DNA of 64,000 nucleotides, taken from contig CAMORO010000005.1 of assembly GCA_946623875.1 (NCBI GenBank), positions 1 to 64,000 of the forward strand, written 5' to 3'. The notes beneath the pieces were generated by a model. It was not told the DNA's origin, ran no database searches, and saw only the letters and a program-made list of their open reading frames with translations. Shown here piece by piece: positions 51,592 through 60,610 of this stretch. The position numbers were made by a program, and so were the translations under genes. This stretch comes from an uncultured Lachnospiraceae bacterium (GTDB lineage: Bacteria; Bacillota; Clostridia; Lachnospirales; Lachnospiraceae). The first letter of the stretch is position 1; each line of letters opens with the position of its first letter.

Positions 51592-52155
51592 ATGCCTCCA
51601 AAAGAGAAAGTGTCCAAGGTCATGGTGCTTAATGCTGCCTTTGAAATGACCAGGGAAAGCGGGTTCGCCAATGTTACCGCAAGGAAGCTTGCGGAAAGAC
51701 TGGGGAGTTCCACACAGCCTATATTCCGTGCGTATGAAAACATGGATATGCTGAAGGAAGAACTCTTCTATAAAAGTGCGGAATTGTTTTCGGATCATAT
51801 GCTAAGCAGCAGGACGAAGGGAAAGCCGGTATATCTGTCAATGGGTATGGCATATATCGAAATGGCCTGTAAGGAAAAGCATTTATTCAAACTGATAGCA
51901 GATATTGATGAGTACGAAACGGAAGATCTTCATGAATTTCTTCAGCAGGGTGACTGTAACGAACTGCTTGAGAATCTTCCAAGGACTGAGAAGTTAAGTC
52001 CCGAGAAGAAAAAGGAAGTGTTCAGAATGGTCTGGATGTTTACTCACGGCGTAGCCACTCTTGTCACCAGCAAACGTGTCAGCATGGAGATGGAGGAGAT
52101 AGAGGATATGCTTAAGAGGGCATACGAGGGTTTTGTACATTCGGCTGAATCCTGA
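51592..52155 (+). CDS. TetR/AcrR-family transcriptional regulator
   Basis: SKVMVLNAAFEMTRESGFANVTARKLAERLGSSTQPIFRAYENMDMLKEEL. Confidence 0.85.
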   Translation: MPPKEKVSKVMVLNAAFEMTRESGFANVTARKLAERLGSSTQPIFRAYENMDMLKEELFYKSAELFSDHMLSSRTKGKPVYLSMGMAYIEMACKEKHLFKLIADIDEYETEDLHEFLQQGDCNELLENLPRTEKLSPEKKKEVFRMVWMFTHGVATLVTSKRVSMEMEEIEDMLKRAYEGFVHSAES

Positions 52156-52319
52156 TATCTGAACATAAACGGGGCAGGATTATGATCCGTATCTTTGATC
52201 CTGCAATACATCTGCAGAGTATTGCCGTATCAAAGAAGTACGGATATAATATATAAATTTCCTTCTAAGGGTGAGGGGATCCTTTTGAAGGCTGACAGAC
52301 TATAATGGGATGAAGGGAA

Positions 52320-52344
52320 GCAGATGTTAAGGGCATCTGCTTTT
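52320..52344 (+). terminator. intrinsic-terminator-like hairpin GCAGATG-N7-CATCTGC-TTTT
   Basis: 7-9 bp stem followed by T-run, 28 nt before the next ORF. Confidence 0.6.
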
Positions 52345-52371
52345 CTGAATTTATCATAAGGGGGACCGCGA

Positions 52372-53673
52372 TTGAATACAAATAACAAAGATTCCATGAT
52401 ATCCGCAAAAGCCGCAGAACTCATGCGTCTTTCGACCGACACCGTCATAGTCAATATGCGGTTTATGGATGTTGCGATAAACCGTCTTAAATGTGAAGAA
52501 AAGCCCAGTCTGTCCGGTGTCGCTACTGACGGCGGACACTTCTTTTACGACAGCGGATATGTTCTTAAGTCCTATCTTGAGGATGACAATTCTCTTACAC
52601 GCAAGTTCCTTCATTCGCTTCTGCACTGCGTGTTCAATCACTCCTTTAATTATGATAAGCTTGAGGATGAGATATGGGATATTGCCTGTGATATTGCGGT
52701 TGAGAATGTGATAATGGAACTTGATGTTCCCGCCTTCTCTCTTAAAAATGACAGTGACCGAAAACAGCTTATGCGCGGGCTTTCCAAAGAGGTAAAAACC
52801 TTAAGCGCCGAACGGCTGTATAAATACTTTCTCGTAAATCCGCTGTCAAAAGTCGATAAGCTGAGAATGACGGAACTGTTTGCGCAGGATCGTCATGTTT
52901 ATTGGAAGAAGGCAGAGAACTACGAGATATCGGAGCAGGCATGGGAGAAGATAAGCAGGAGGATAAAGACGGATCTTGGAACCTTTTCAAAAGCATCGGG
53001 CCGTTCCGAAAGCCTTCTTAAGAATCTGATCGATACAACAAGAAAGAGATATGATTACGGACGTCTGCTTGAACAGTTCGCGGTCACGGGAGAAGAGATC
53101 AAGGTCAATGATGAGGAGTTTGACTACATTTATTATACATACGGACTTAAGCATTACGGGAATATGCCCCTTATCGAACCTCTTGAGTGGGGGGATGAAA
53201 AGAGGGTGCATGACTTTGCCATAGTGATCGATACATCCGCATCATGCATGGGAGCTACAGTAAGGGCTTTTCTCCGCAAGACTTATGATATACTTAAGAG
53301 AAGTGAGAGCTTTTCGAATAAGATAAATGTTCATATAGTACAGTGCGACAGTGAGGTGCGTTCGGACACGAAGATAAGCAGTGAAAAGGATTTCGACGAT
53401 TACATAGCGCACGGGAAGCTGACAGGATACGGAGGAACGGATTTCCGTCCTGCCTTTGAATATGTGGATCAGCTCGTGGAGGACGGTGAATTCACAGAAC
53501 TTAAGGGACTTATCTATTTCACGGACGGTTATGGGATATATCCTTCCAAAGCACCTGATTATGACAGTATGTTTGTATTTGTGAAGCATGATGATATGAA
53601 ACCCGAGGTACCATGGTGGGGTATCCGGGTAGAACTGCTGGAAGAGGAATTGCTGGAGGAAAGCATAACATGA
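52372..53673 (+). CDS. DUF2201-like metallopeptidase-fold/VWA domain protein (TTG start)
   Basis: KFLHSLLHCVFNHSF (degenerate HExxH), VIDTSASCMG MIDAS, GGTDFRPAFEY. Confidence 0.8.
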   Translation: MNTNNKDSMISAKAAELMRLSTDTVIVNMRFMDVAINRLKCEEKPSLSGVATDGGHFFYDSGYVLKSYLEDDNSLTRKFLHSLLHCVFNHSFNYDKLEDEIWDIACDIAVENVIMELDVPAFSLKNDSDRKQLMRGLSKEVKTLSAERLYKYFLVNPLSKVDKLRMTELFAQDRHVYWKKAENYEISEQAWEKISRRIKTDLGTFSKASGRSESLLKNLIDTTRKRYDYGRLLEQFAVTGEEIKVNDEEFDYIYYTYGLKHYGNMPLIEPLEWGDEKRVHDFAIVIDTSASCMGATVRAFLRKTYDILKRSESFSNKINVHIVQCDSEVRSDTKISSEKDFDDYIAHGKLTGYGGTDFRPAFEYVDQLVEDGEFTELKGLIYFTDGYGIYPSKAPDYDSMFVFVKHDDMKPEVPWWGIRVELLEEELLEESIT

Positions 53674-53731
53674 AAGCAGGGAACCGTCATAAGGTATAGC
53701 ACCCCTTATGACGAATATAGGAGGACAGGCA

Positions 53732-55249
53732 ATGAACATAGGACAGGCAAAGGAATACATTAAACAGACAGTTAAGCTGTATCTTACAAAGGGAGAGTTC
53801 GGTGAGTATGAGATACCGGTTGTCAATCAGCGTCCGGTATTCCTGCTGGGAGCACCCGGTGTGGGAAAGACGGCCATTATGGAGCAGATAGCCCAGGAAC
53901 TCAATATTGCCCTTGTGTCGTATTCGATGACACATCATACCAGACAGTCGGCGATAGGACTTCCGTTTATCAAGCATGAGGAATATGAGGGAATGTCATA
54001 TGATGTGACCGAATATACCATGAGTGAGATCATAGCAAGCATCTACGAGATCATGCGGGAAACAGGGATTAAGGAGGGGATACTGTTTCTTGATGAAATT
54101 AACTGTGTCTCAGAAACTCTGGCACCGTCAATGCTTCAATTCCTGCAGTATAAAGTGTTTGGCAGACATCGTGTCCCGGATGGCTGGGTGATAGTGACGG
54201 CCGGTAATCCTCCCGAATTCAATAAGTCGGTACGTGAATTCGATGTAGCCATACTTGACAGGCTTAAGGTCATGAATGTTGAGGCGGATTACAGGACATG
54301 GAAGGAGTATGCACTTGAACAGGGCGTACATCCCGCAATAATAAGCTTCCTTGATCTTAAGAAGGAATACTTCTATCTCATAGAGAACACGGTAAACGGC
54401 AGGGCTTATGTTACTGCAAGAGGATGGGAAGATCTGTCACAGATGATCAGGCTGTACGAGGATGCGGGCATGAATGTGGATGATACCCTGATAGACCAGT
54501 ATATCCGTAATGATTCAGTGGTTAAAGAGTTTGGCGCTTATTACGAACTGTACTGTAAGTATAAACGTGATTACCATGTCGAAGATATCCTTAAAGGGAA
54601 AATAAGTGACGAGATAACGGAAAGAGCCAAAAAGGCAGGTTTTGATGAGAGGCTTTCGCTTCTGTCAATGCTTATGGACCGTGTAATAGCCGATGTCCGC
54701 GGGAATCTCAATGACGCGGATTATCTTGTGGCGCTTAATCCGATGCTTAAGACACTTAATAAGGGATCTGAGGATGAGGGAAGCAGGGACAGTGTACTGA
54801 CCGGAATGCTTTCAATAAATGAAAGGCTGAGAAATGATCTTAAATCGATGAAGAAAGCTTCTGCGGTATCGAAAGAGGATGAGAGGATAAAAAGACTGTG
54901 CATAAGGTTCATGGAAGAGGCCTATAAGGAAGCGCTTAAGTCGGATGAACCCTTTGAGGTGATAAGGAGCAGATATAACAGTGAGCTAAAGACGGTTAAG
55001 GACATGAGCATACAGATAAAGGGTGAACTGGAGTCATTGTTTAACTATGCTGAAAAGGCATTTGAAGGAGGAAACGAGATGCTCATACTTGTGACGGAAA
55101 TGACCGTTAATTCGTACACTTCGAGATTTATCGCAAGATATGGCTGCGATAATTATATGAAGTTCAAGGGTGAACTTATGCTGGATGAAAGAGGTGCCCT
55201 CATGAAGGAAGAGGTTCGCGAGCTTATGGAGATGAACAATGGAACATGA
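53732..55249 (+). CDS. MoxR-like AAA+ ATPase (ORF opens at 53708; ATG 53732 after AGGAGG preferred)
   Basis: VFLLGAPGVGKTAIMEQIA, GILFLDEINCVSE. Confidence 0.88.
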   Translation: MNIGQAKEYIKQTVKLYLTKGEFGEYEIPVVNQRPVFLLGAPGVGKTAIMEQIAQELNIALVSYSMTHHTRQSAIGLPFIKHEEYEGMSYDVTEYTMSEIIASIYEIMRETGIKEGILFLDEINCVSETLAPSMLQFLQYKVFGRHRVPDGWVIVTAGNPPEFNKSVREFDVAILDRLKVMNVEADYRTWKEYALEQGVHPAIISFLDLKKEYFYLIENTVNGRAYVTARGWEDLSQMIRLYEDAGMNVDDTLIDQYIRNDSVVKEFGAYYELYCKYKRDYHVEDILKGKISDEITERAKKAGFDERLSLLSMLMDRVIADVRGNLNDADYLVALNPMLKTLNKGSEDEGSRDSVLTGMLSINERLRNDLKSMKKASAVSKEDERIKRLCIRFMEEAYKEALKSDEPFEVIRSRYNSELKTVKDMSIQIKGELESLFNYAEKAFEGGNEMLILVTEMTVNSYTSRFIARYGCDNYMKFKGELMLDERGALMKEEVRELMEMNNGT

Positions 55250-55799
55250 TTACAGTATAATAAGAAGTAAAAGACGTTCGCTTTCAATAGAGATTACCGA
55301 TGATGCGAAGCTTCTTGTACGTGCTCCCATGAGAATGCCCGGGCGTGAGATAAAGAGTTTTGTTGAAGAGAAGTCTTCCTGGATAGATAAACATATTGAG
55401 AAGGTCAGGGAGAGAAATCAAAGAACTGAGGCTATTGAACCGATCGGACGGTGGGAGCTGCGCGATCTTGCGGATGAAGCACTTCGGGTCATACCGAAAA
55501 AGGTTGAGTACTATGCCGGGATCCTTGGGGTGACTTACGGCAGGATCACCATAAAAAATCAGAAGTCGCTGTGGGGAAGCTGCTCATCAAAAGGGAACCT
55601 TAATTTCAACTGCATGCTTATGAAGGCTCCGAGGCATGTGCAGGATTACGTGGTGGTCCACGAACTCTGTCATCGCAGGGAAATGAACCATTCCACCCGT
55701 TTCTGGAGTCTTGTGGCTTCTGTGATACCGGATTATAAGGCCTGCAGGAAATGGCTGAAAGAAGAGGGAATAATATACCTGAATAAAACAAGGCGGTAA
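55239..55799 (+). CDS. YgjP/DUF45 family zinc metallopeptidase
   Basis: KSLWGSCSSKGNLNFNCMLMKAP, VVHELCHRREMNHSTRFW. Confidence 0.88.
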   Translation: MEHDYSIIRSKRRSLSIEITDDAKLLVRAPMRMPGREIKSFVEEKSSWIDKHIEKVRERNQRTEAIEPIGRWELRDLADEALRVIPKKVEYYAGILGVTYGRITIKNQKSLWGSCSSKGNLNFNCMLMKAPRHVQDYVVVHELCHRREMNHSTRFWSLVASVIPDYKACRKWLKEEGIIYLNKTRR

Positions 55800-55968
55800 T
55801 ACTTTTGAAGAAATCCGTAAATTTAACGATTCACTTGTTTTATTTGCCTTGAAATGTGATAAACTTATGGTACAGTGATATAAGACGATAATCCGGATGC
55901 AATGGCCCGGCATAGATCTGTTCCGATTGTTTGTACTTTACAGTCCCAAAGGATACAGGGGGAAACTG

Positions 55969-57906
55969 ATGGGAATACTCAATTTTGATATATGTGCACT
56001 GGTGATCCTTATCATCCTTGCACTGTCAATAGCTGTTAGAAAACTGTATATCGGCCGTTCCAACAGGCTGTTTTGCATGATGATGCTGTGCATATTCATT
56101 TCTACCGTTACAGATCTGCTGGCCGGTCTGTTTGGCGGCGTGGTTCCGGTGTCCGGGGATAACCTGGTGATCCGGGCCGTCATTAACTATATTTACTTTC
56201 TGGCACGTAATATTACTCCGGTCGTCTATATTTTATATGTTATATCCTATACGGGAGTCTGGCATATTTATGTTACGGACAGGAAAAAATGCCTCTTCTG
56301 TTCATTACCGTGCTGTATCAGTCTGCTGCTTATCCTTACCAACCCGTTTACGCGGCTGATATTCTACTTTGATGATTTGTTCAATTATAAGAGAGGTGGC
56401 GCTTCGGTAGTACTGTATATCATAGCCATCGGATATATAGTTGCCAGTTGGGGGATCATGATCAAATACAGGAGGCTGCTTACAGGAGACAGGCTGTTCG
56501 CGCTTATGACACAGTTGCCGGTCTCTCTTTTTACTGTTGTTCTTCAGCTTATTTTTCCCAATCTGCTGGTTGAGATGTTTGGCTCTGCGGTCGTGGTACT
56601 TATCATCAGTACAATATTGCAGCGTGGTGAGGAGATGCTGGATCCCTTAAGCGGAGTACAGAGCTACGGAGCTTCTCTTGATGCCATAAGGAGGTCTTTT
56701 GAAACGCACAGAACCTTCAGGATAGTATTCCTGACAGTAATGAACAGTACCGTATTACGTACATATCTTGGCATGGACCGCTTTAATCAGATGCTTAAGG
56801 AGATCGGATCAAAGATAACCCACTCCTGTACAGTGTATAAGTTGCGGGCAGATGTTTATTATCTGCAGAACGGAACGTTTGCGATCGTTACGGGTGAAGA
56901 TGACATGGAAACGATAATTGCCATGTCCGATGCTATGCTTGAGAATCTGAACAGACCCTTCGAGGTACAGCATTTTAAAACCGAGCTTGACTGCCGCTGC
57001 TGCATTGTAAGATGTCCGGAGGACATCGACGGATATGAAGGAGTGGTGAACTTCGAGAGTACCCTGAATAACATCTTATCCGAAGAGAAGAGAGCTGTCA
57101 TGCTTTCGGAGATAGTAAACAGTGATGATTTCAAGCTTAAGAGCGAGCTGGATGATGTTATTGCAGATGCAATACAGAAGAAGAAATTCCGGATGTATTA
57201 CCAGCCTATATATGATGCCAAGAGGATGAAGTTCGTTTCCGCCGAGGCACTGATCCGCCTTATAGATGACAAATACGGATTTGTTTCTCCAGGACTTTTT
57301 ATCCCGGCTGCCGAAGCGAGCGGGGCAATACATCAGATAGGCGATTATGTTATTGATGCGGTATGTGAATTCCTGAGCAAATGCGATCTTGACAAGATGG
57401 GACTCGAATATATAGAGATCAACCTGTCTGCCGCGCAATGTGTTGAATCGGATCTTGTATTTAAGGTACTTTCAACGCTTGATAAGTATAAGCTTACGCC
57501 CGACAGGATCAATCTTGAGATGACGGAGACGGCGGCAGATACCGATCCTGCCATGGTCGATTTGAATCTTAACCGTCTTAACGAAAAGGGGATCAGGTTC
57601 TCTCTGGATGATTACGGAACGGGCTATTCAAACATTAAAAGAGTCATATCGCTTCCTTTTGACATAGTTAAGCTTGATAAGAGCTTTGTTGATGAAATGG
57701 ATGATCCCAGAATGTGGATCGTTATAAAAAACACGGTCAATATGCTGCATGAAATGAAGAAGGATATCCTGGTTGAAGGAGTGGAGGAGGAGAAAACACT
57801 TAACCGTTTCCTGAACCTGGGATGTGAATATATCCAGGGCTTCTATTTCTCAAAACCTTTACCTGCAAGGGAATTCATTAAATTCATGCTGGAGAATAAC
57901 CATTAG
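55969..57906 (+). CDS. EAL-domain protein with N-terminal membrane sensor and degenerate GGDEF (ORF opens at 55897)
   Basis: 7-8 N-terminal TMs; SAEALIRLIDDKYGFVSPGLFIPAAEASG; FSLDDYGTGYSNI; no GGDEF signature motif. Confidence 0.88.
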   Translation: MGILNFDICALVILIILALSIAVRKLYIGRSNRLFCMMMLCIFISTVTDLLAGLFGGVVPVSGDNLVIRAVINYIYFLARNITPVVYILYVISYTGVWHIYVTDRKKCLFCSLPCCISLLLILTNPFTRLIFYFDDLFNYKRGGASVVLYIIAIGYIVASWGIMIKYRRLLTGDRLFALMTQLPVSLFTVVLQLIFPNLLVEMFGSAVVVLIISTILQRGEEMLDPLSGVQSYGASLDAIRRSFETHRTFRIVFLTVMNSTVLRTYLGMDRFNQMLKEIGSKITHSCTVYKLRADVYYLQNGTFAIVTGEDDMETIIAMSDAMLENLNRPFEVQHFKTELDCRCCIVRCPEDIDGYEGVVNFESTLNNILSEEKRAVMLSEIVNSDDFKLKSELDDVIADAIQKKKFRMYYQPIYDAKRMKFVSAEALIRLIDDKYGFVSPGLFIPAAEASGAIHQIGDYVIDAVCEFLSKCDLDKMGLEYIEINLSAAQCVESDLVFKVLSTLDKYKLTPDRINLEMTETAADTDPAMVDLNLNRLNEKGIRFSLDDYGTGYSNIKRVISLPFDIVKLDKSFVDEMDDPRMWIVIKNTVNMLHEMKKDILVEGVEEEKTLNRFLNLGCEYIQGFYFSKPLPAREFIKFMLENNH

Positions 57907-57907
57907 G

Positions 57908-58921
57908 ATGAAGACTCTTATCGTAATACTGACCGATTACTCATACCCATTTCTGGAAGACGTGCTTGCAGATGTTGAAAGTTCAGGTATCGGTATAATT
58001 CCTGCCGTTGTTGTGAATGCGGGTGCAGCCGGTGAAGCCGTTCTTCGACCGGATGATGGGGGCATGAAGCTGTATCCGCTGGAGCATGTTGATGAAGAAA
58101 CCGGTAAGGATGCTTACATCATTACGGATTGTTATGCGGGGACAGCTTATGCGTCAGTGAACGGGATAGGGTATGTGTATTACGAGCCCGGTGATGATAG
58201 GCAGGATGTGTATGAAACAGAAACATCAGAAACAGAAACACCAGAAACAGAAACACCAGAAACAGAAACATCTGAAACAGGAACATCCAAAGCGGGAAGG
58301 TTCAAAACAGTGACTGCGACCGCGAAACCCCAGTGTATCATTAAGGGTTTTGATGAGATCGGTGCTGATTTTCTTATTAAGATGTATGAGAGGTTCCATC
58401 ATATTCCGTGGACGATGCTAAAGACGGAACGTCTTGTTCTCAGGGAAATGACTGTTGATGATGTTGACAGACTGTATGAAATATATAAGGACCCGTCGAT
58501 CACCAGGTATATGGAGCCGCTGTATCCCGAAAGATCACAGGAGATCGGATATACAAGGGACTACATAAGATATCAGTATGAATTCTGCGGCTACGGACTG
58601 TGGATCGTTTCTTTGGCAGACAATTCGCTTGTGATAGGAAGGGTGGGTATTACAAACAGGGAAGGCTATGAAGAGGCTGAGCTTGGTTATATGATAGCAG
58701 CCGACATGCAGAGGCGGGGATATGCAGCGGAAGCCTGCAGGGCAGTCATAGGGTATGCCGGGGATATACTTATGATGAAGGGACTTAACTGCTTTATACA
58801 GCCCGGTAATGATGTGTCGGTTCATCTGTGTGAACAATTGGGATTTACTTTTCTTGAAGATGTGATCTTAAACGGTATAGATATGATGAGGTATCATATA
58901 GATTTAAACTGTCGTTTATAG
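57908..58921 (+). CDS. GNAT-family N-acetyltransferase with unrelated N-terminal domain and E-T-E-T-(S/P) linker (ORF opens at 57824)
   Basis: ERLVLREMTVDDVDRLYEIYKDPSITRYMEPL...ELGYMIAADMQRRGYAAEACRAVIGYA. Confidence 0.85.
   Translation: MKTLIVILTDYSYPFLEDVLADVESSGIGIIPAVVVNAGAAGEAVLRPDDGGMKLYPLEHVDEETGKDAYIITDCYAGTAYASVNGIGYVYYEPGDDRQDVYETETSETETPETETPETETSETGTSKAGRFKTVTATAKPQCIIKGFDEIGADFLIKMYERFHHIPWTMLKTERLVLREMTVDDVDRLYEIYKDPSITRYMEPLYPERSQEIGYTRDYIRYQYEFCGYGLWIVSLADNSLVIGRVGITNREGYEEAELGYMIAADMQRRGYAAEACRAVIGYAGDILMMKGLNCFIQPGNDVSVHLCEQLGFTFLEDVILNGIDMMRYHIDLNCRL
58214..58288 (+). repeat. 15-bp minisatellite (GAAACAGAAACAYCA), 5 copies, in frame
   Basis: encodes ETETS/ETETP/ETETP/ETETS/ETGTS. 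Confidence 0.95.
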
Positions 58922-58932
58922 AGGAGAAACAT

Positions 58933-60462
58933 ATGAATGCCACATTTACGGCGCTTCGTAAGTGCAGGGAGATCTGCGCTATGTACGGGGGAGACATTAA
59001 CAGACCGGATCCGGATAAGCTGTATAATATGTTCAGGGATGATGCATTGAATATAGCTTATTTTCTGGCCAGAAGTGACGGACTGATCTCCGAGACGGAA
59101 CTTAGGACCATAAATACGATATTTCAGATACTGATCGATGAAGATATTCTCAAGAAGAATTTCGGTGATGATATCGTTGGTCAGAACAGTATAATCAGGC
59201 GTGTCCCCGAAGCGATAAAGATTGTTGCCAAGAGTGAGAAGAATGCAAATCTTGGCGGGAAATGCTATCTTGTCAGTACGAGAGAACTTTTGGATGCTTT
59301 TGTGCTTATATCGAATGTTGTGATCAACTGCGACGGTCACAGGCTGCAGTATCCCGTTATGCTCCTGCAACATTTCACAAATGTATGCATACGATATATT
59401 GGACAGATAGAGGAAAATGATGAACTTGCCAACGGAACGGCCGAGTATAAGAGCAATGCATACGGAGGGCATATTCCGGGTGCTGTTGCAACCTTATCAC
59501 GAGCCAATATCCCGGGACTTGAAGAAGAGAAACGCGAGTATGAAAAGAATAACAGGTCTCATCTGACACTGAGAGAACAGATGGAAATCGAGAATGCGAC
59601 CCTGTTCTCGTCGGAGAGCAGTGTTGCCAAGAAAAGTGTCAAGCAGATACTTGATGAGATGGACGGACTGATAGGTCTGCAGTCCGTTAAGAAGGAGGTT
59701 CATGATATAGTTAACCTTCTTACCGTGCAGAAGTTAAGGGAGAGCCACGGACTTAAGACGCCGGATATTTCAAGACATATGGTGTTTACGGGAAATCCGG
59801 GAACCGGCAAAACCACCATCGCAAGACAGATAGCGGGTGCATACTGTTCGCTGGGGATCCTTAAAAAGGGACATCTTGTGGAGACCGACAGAGCCGGGCT
59901 TGTGGCAGGATATATGGGACAGACTGCCGAAAAGGTGAAGGAGGTTGTCGAATCCGCTCTTGACGGCGTTCTGTTTATTGATGAGGCGTACACACTGGTG
60001 AGTGATCGGGAGGGGGATTACGGACAGGAAGCGATCGACACCCTGCTTAAGATGATGGAGGACAATCGCGACAGGCTGGTCGTTATTGTTGCAGGGTATC
60101 CCGACCTTATGGAGAAGTTCATTTCATCCAATCCCGGTCTGCGTTCGAGGTTTAACAGATATATACGATTTGAAGATTACAAGGATGATGAACTGTTTGA
60201 GATCTTCCTCGGAAGATGCAGGGAGCAGGATTATGTGGTGGATAAATCCGTTTATAAGGTGCTTAAGGACCATATTGCCGGACTGCGTAAGGAAGAGGGA
60301 GAGAATTTCGGTAATGCAAGAAGCGTGCGTAACTACTTCGAACAGGTGATAAGCAATCAGGCCAACCGGATCGTTATGACTATGGGCGACGAAGCTTCGT
60401 CAGAGACAGGCGGAAATAACGGACGTAACACACTTATGGAAATAACCTTGGAGGATTTGTAA
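58933..60462 (+). CDS. TerB-like N-terminus plus CbbX/CfqX-like AAA+ ATPase
   Basis: FLARSDGLISETELRTINTIFQILIDEDI; MVFTGNPGTGKTTIARQIAG; GVLFIDEAYTLVSD. Confidence 0.8.
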   Translation: MNATFTALRKCREICAMYGGDINRPDPDKLYNMFRDDALNIAYFLARSDGLISETELRTINTIFQILIDEDILKKNFGDDIVGQNSIIRRVPEAIKIVAKSEKNANLGGKCYLVSTRELLDAFVLISNVVINCDGHRLQYPVMLLQHFTNVCIRYIGQIEENDELANGTAEYKSNAYGGHIPGAVATLSRANIPGLEEEKREYEKNNRSHLTLREQMEIENATLFSSESSVAKKSVKQILDEMDGLIGLQSVKKEVHDIVNLLTVQKLRESHGLKTPDISRHMVFTGNPGTGKTTIARQIAGAYCSLGILKKGHLVETDRAGLVAGYMGQTAEKVKEVVESALDGVLFIDEAYTLVSDREGDYGQEAIDTLLKMMEDNRDRLVVIVAGYPDLMEKFISSNPGLRSRFNRYIRFEDYKDDELFEIFLGRCREQDYVVDKSVYKVLKDHIAGLRKEEGENFGNARSVRNYFEQVISNQANRIVMTMGDEASSETGGNNGRNTLMEITLEDL

Positions 60463-60469
60463 AAATTTA

Positions 60470-60496
60470 TTAGCACTCACCATTGACGAGTGCTAA
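60470..60496. promoter_or_regulatory. CIRCE element (HrcA operator)
   Basis: TTAGCACTC-N9-GAGTGCTAA exact consensus. Confidence 0.97.
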
Positions 60497-60511
60497 TAAT
60501 GCTGCTATAAT
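60483..60511 (+). promoter_or_regulatory. promoter TTGACG-N17-TATAAT, -35 inside the CIRCE spacer
   Basis: -35 at 60483-60488, -10 at 60506-60511. Confidence 0.85.
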
Positions 60512-60561
60512 GTAATTATTCAGAGGGTTAACGAAGTATTTTGAGAATTCGTCATAAGATA

Positions 60562-60579
60562 CCTGTTCTGAGTAGTTAC
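60562..60579 (+). repeat. solo motif copy in the clpB 5' UTR
   Basis: CCTGTTCTGAGTAGTTAC. Confidence 0.65.
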
Positions 60580-60610
60580 ATTTTTTATTTACAGAAAGAG
60601 GTGAGGTTTT

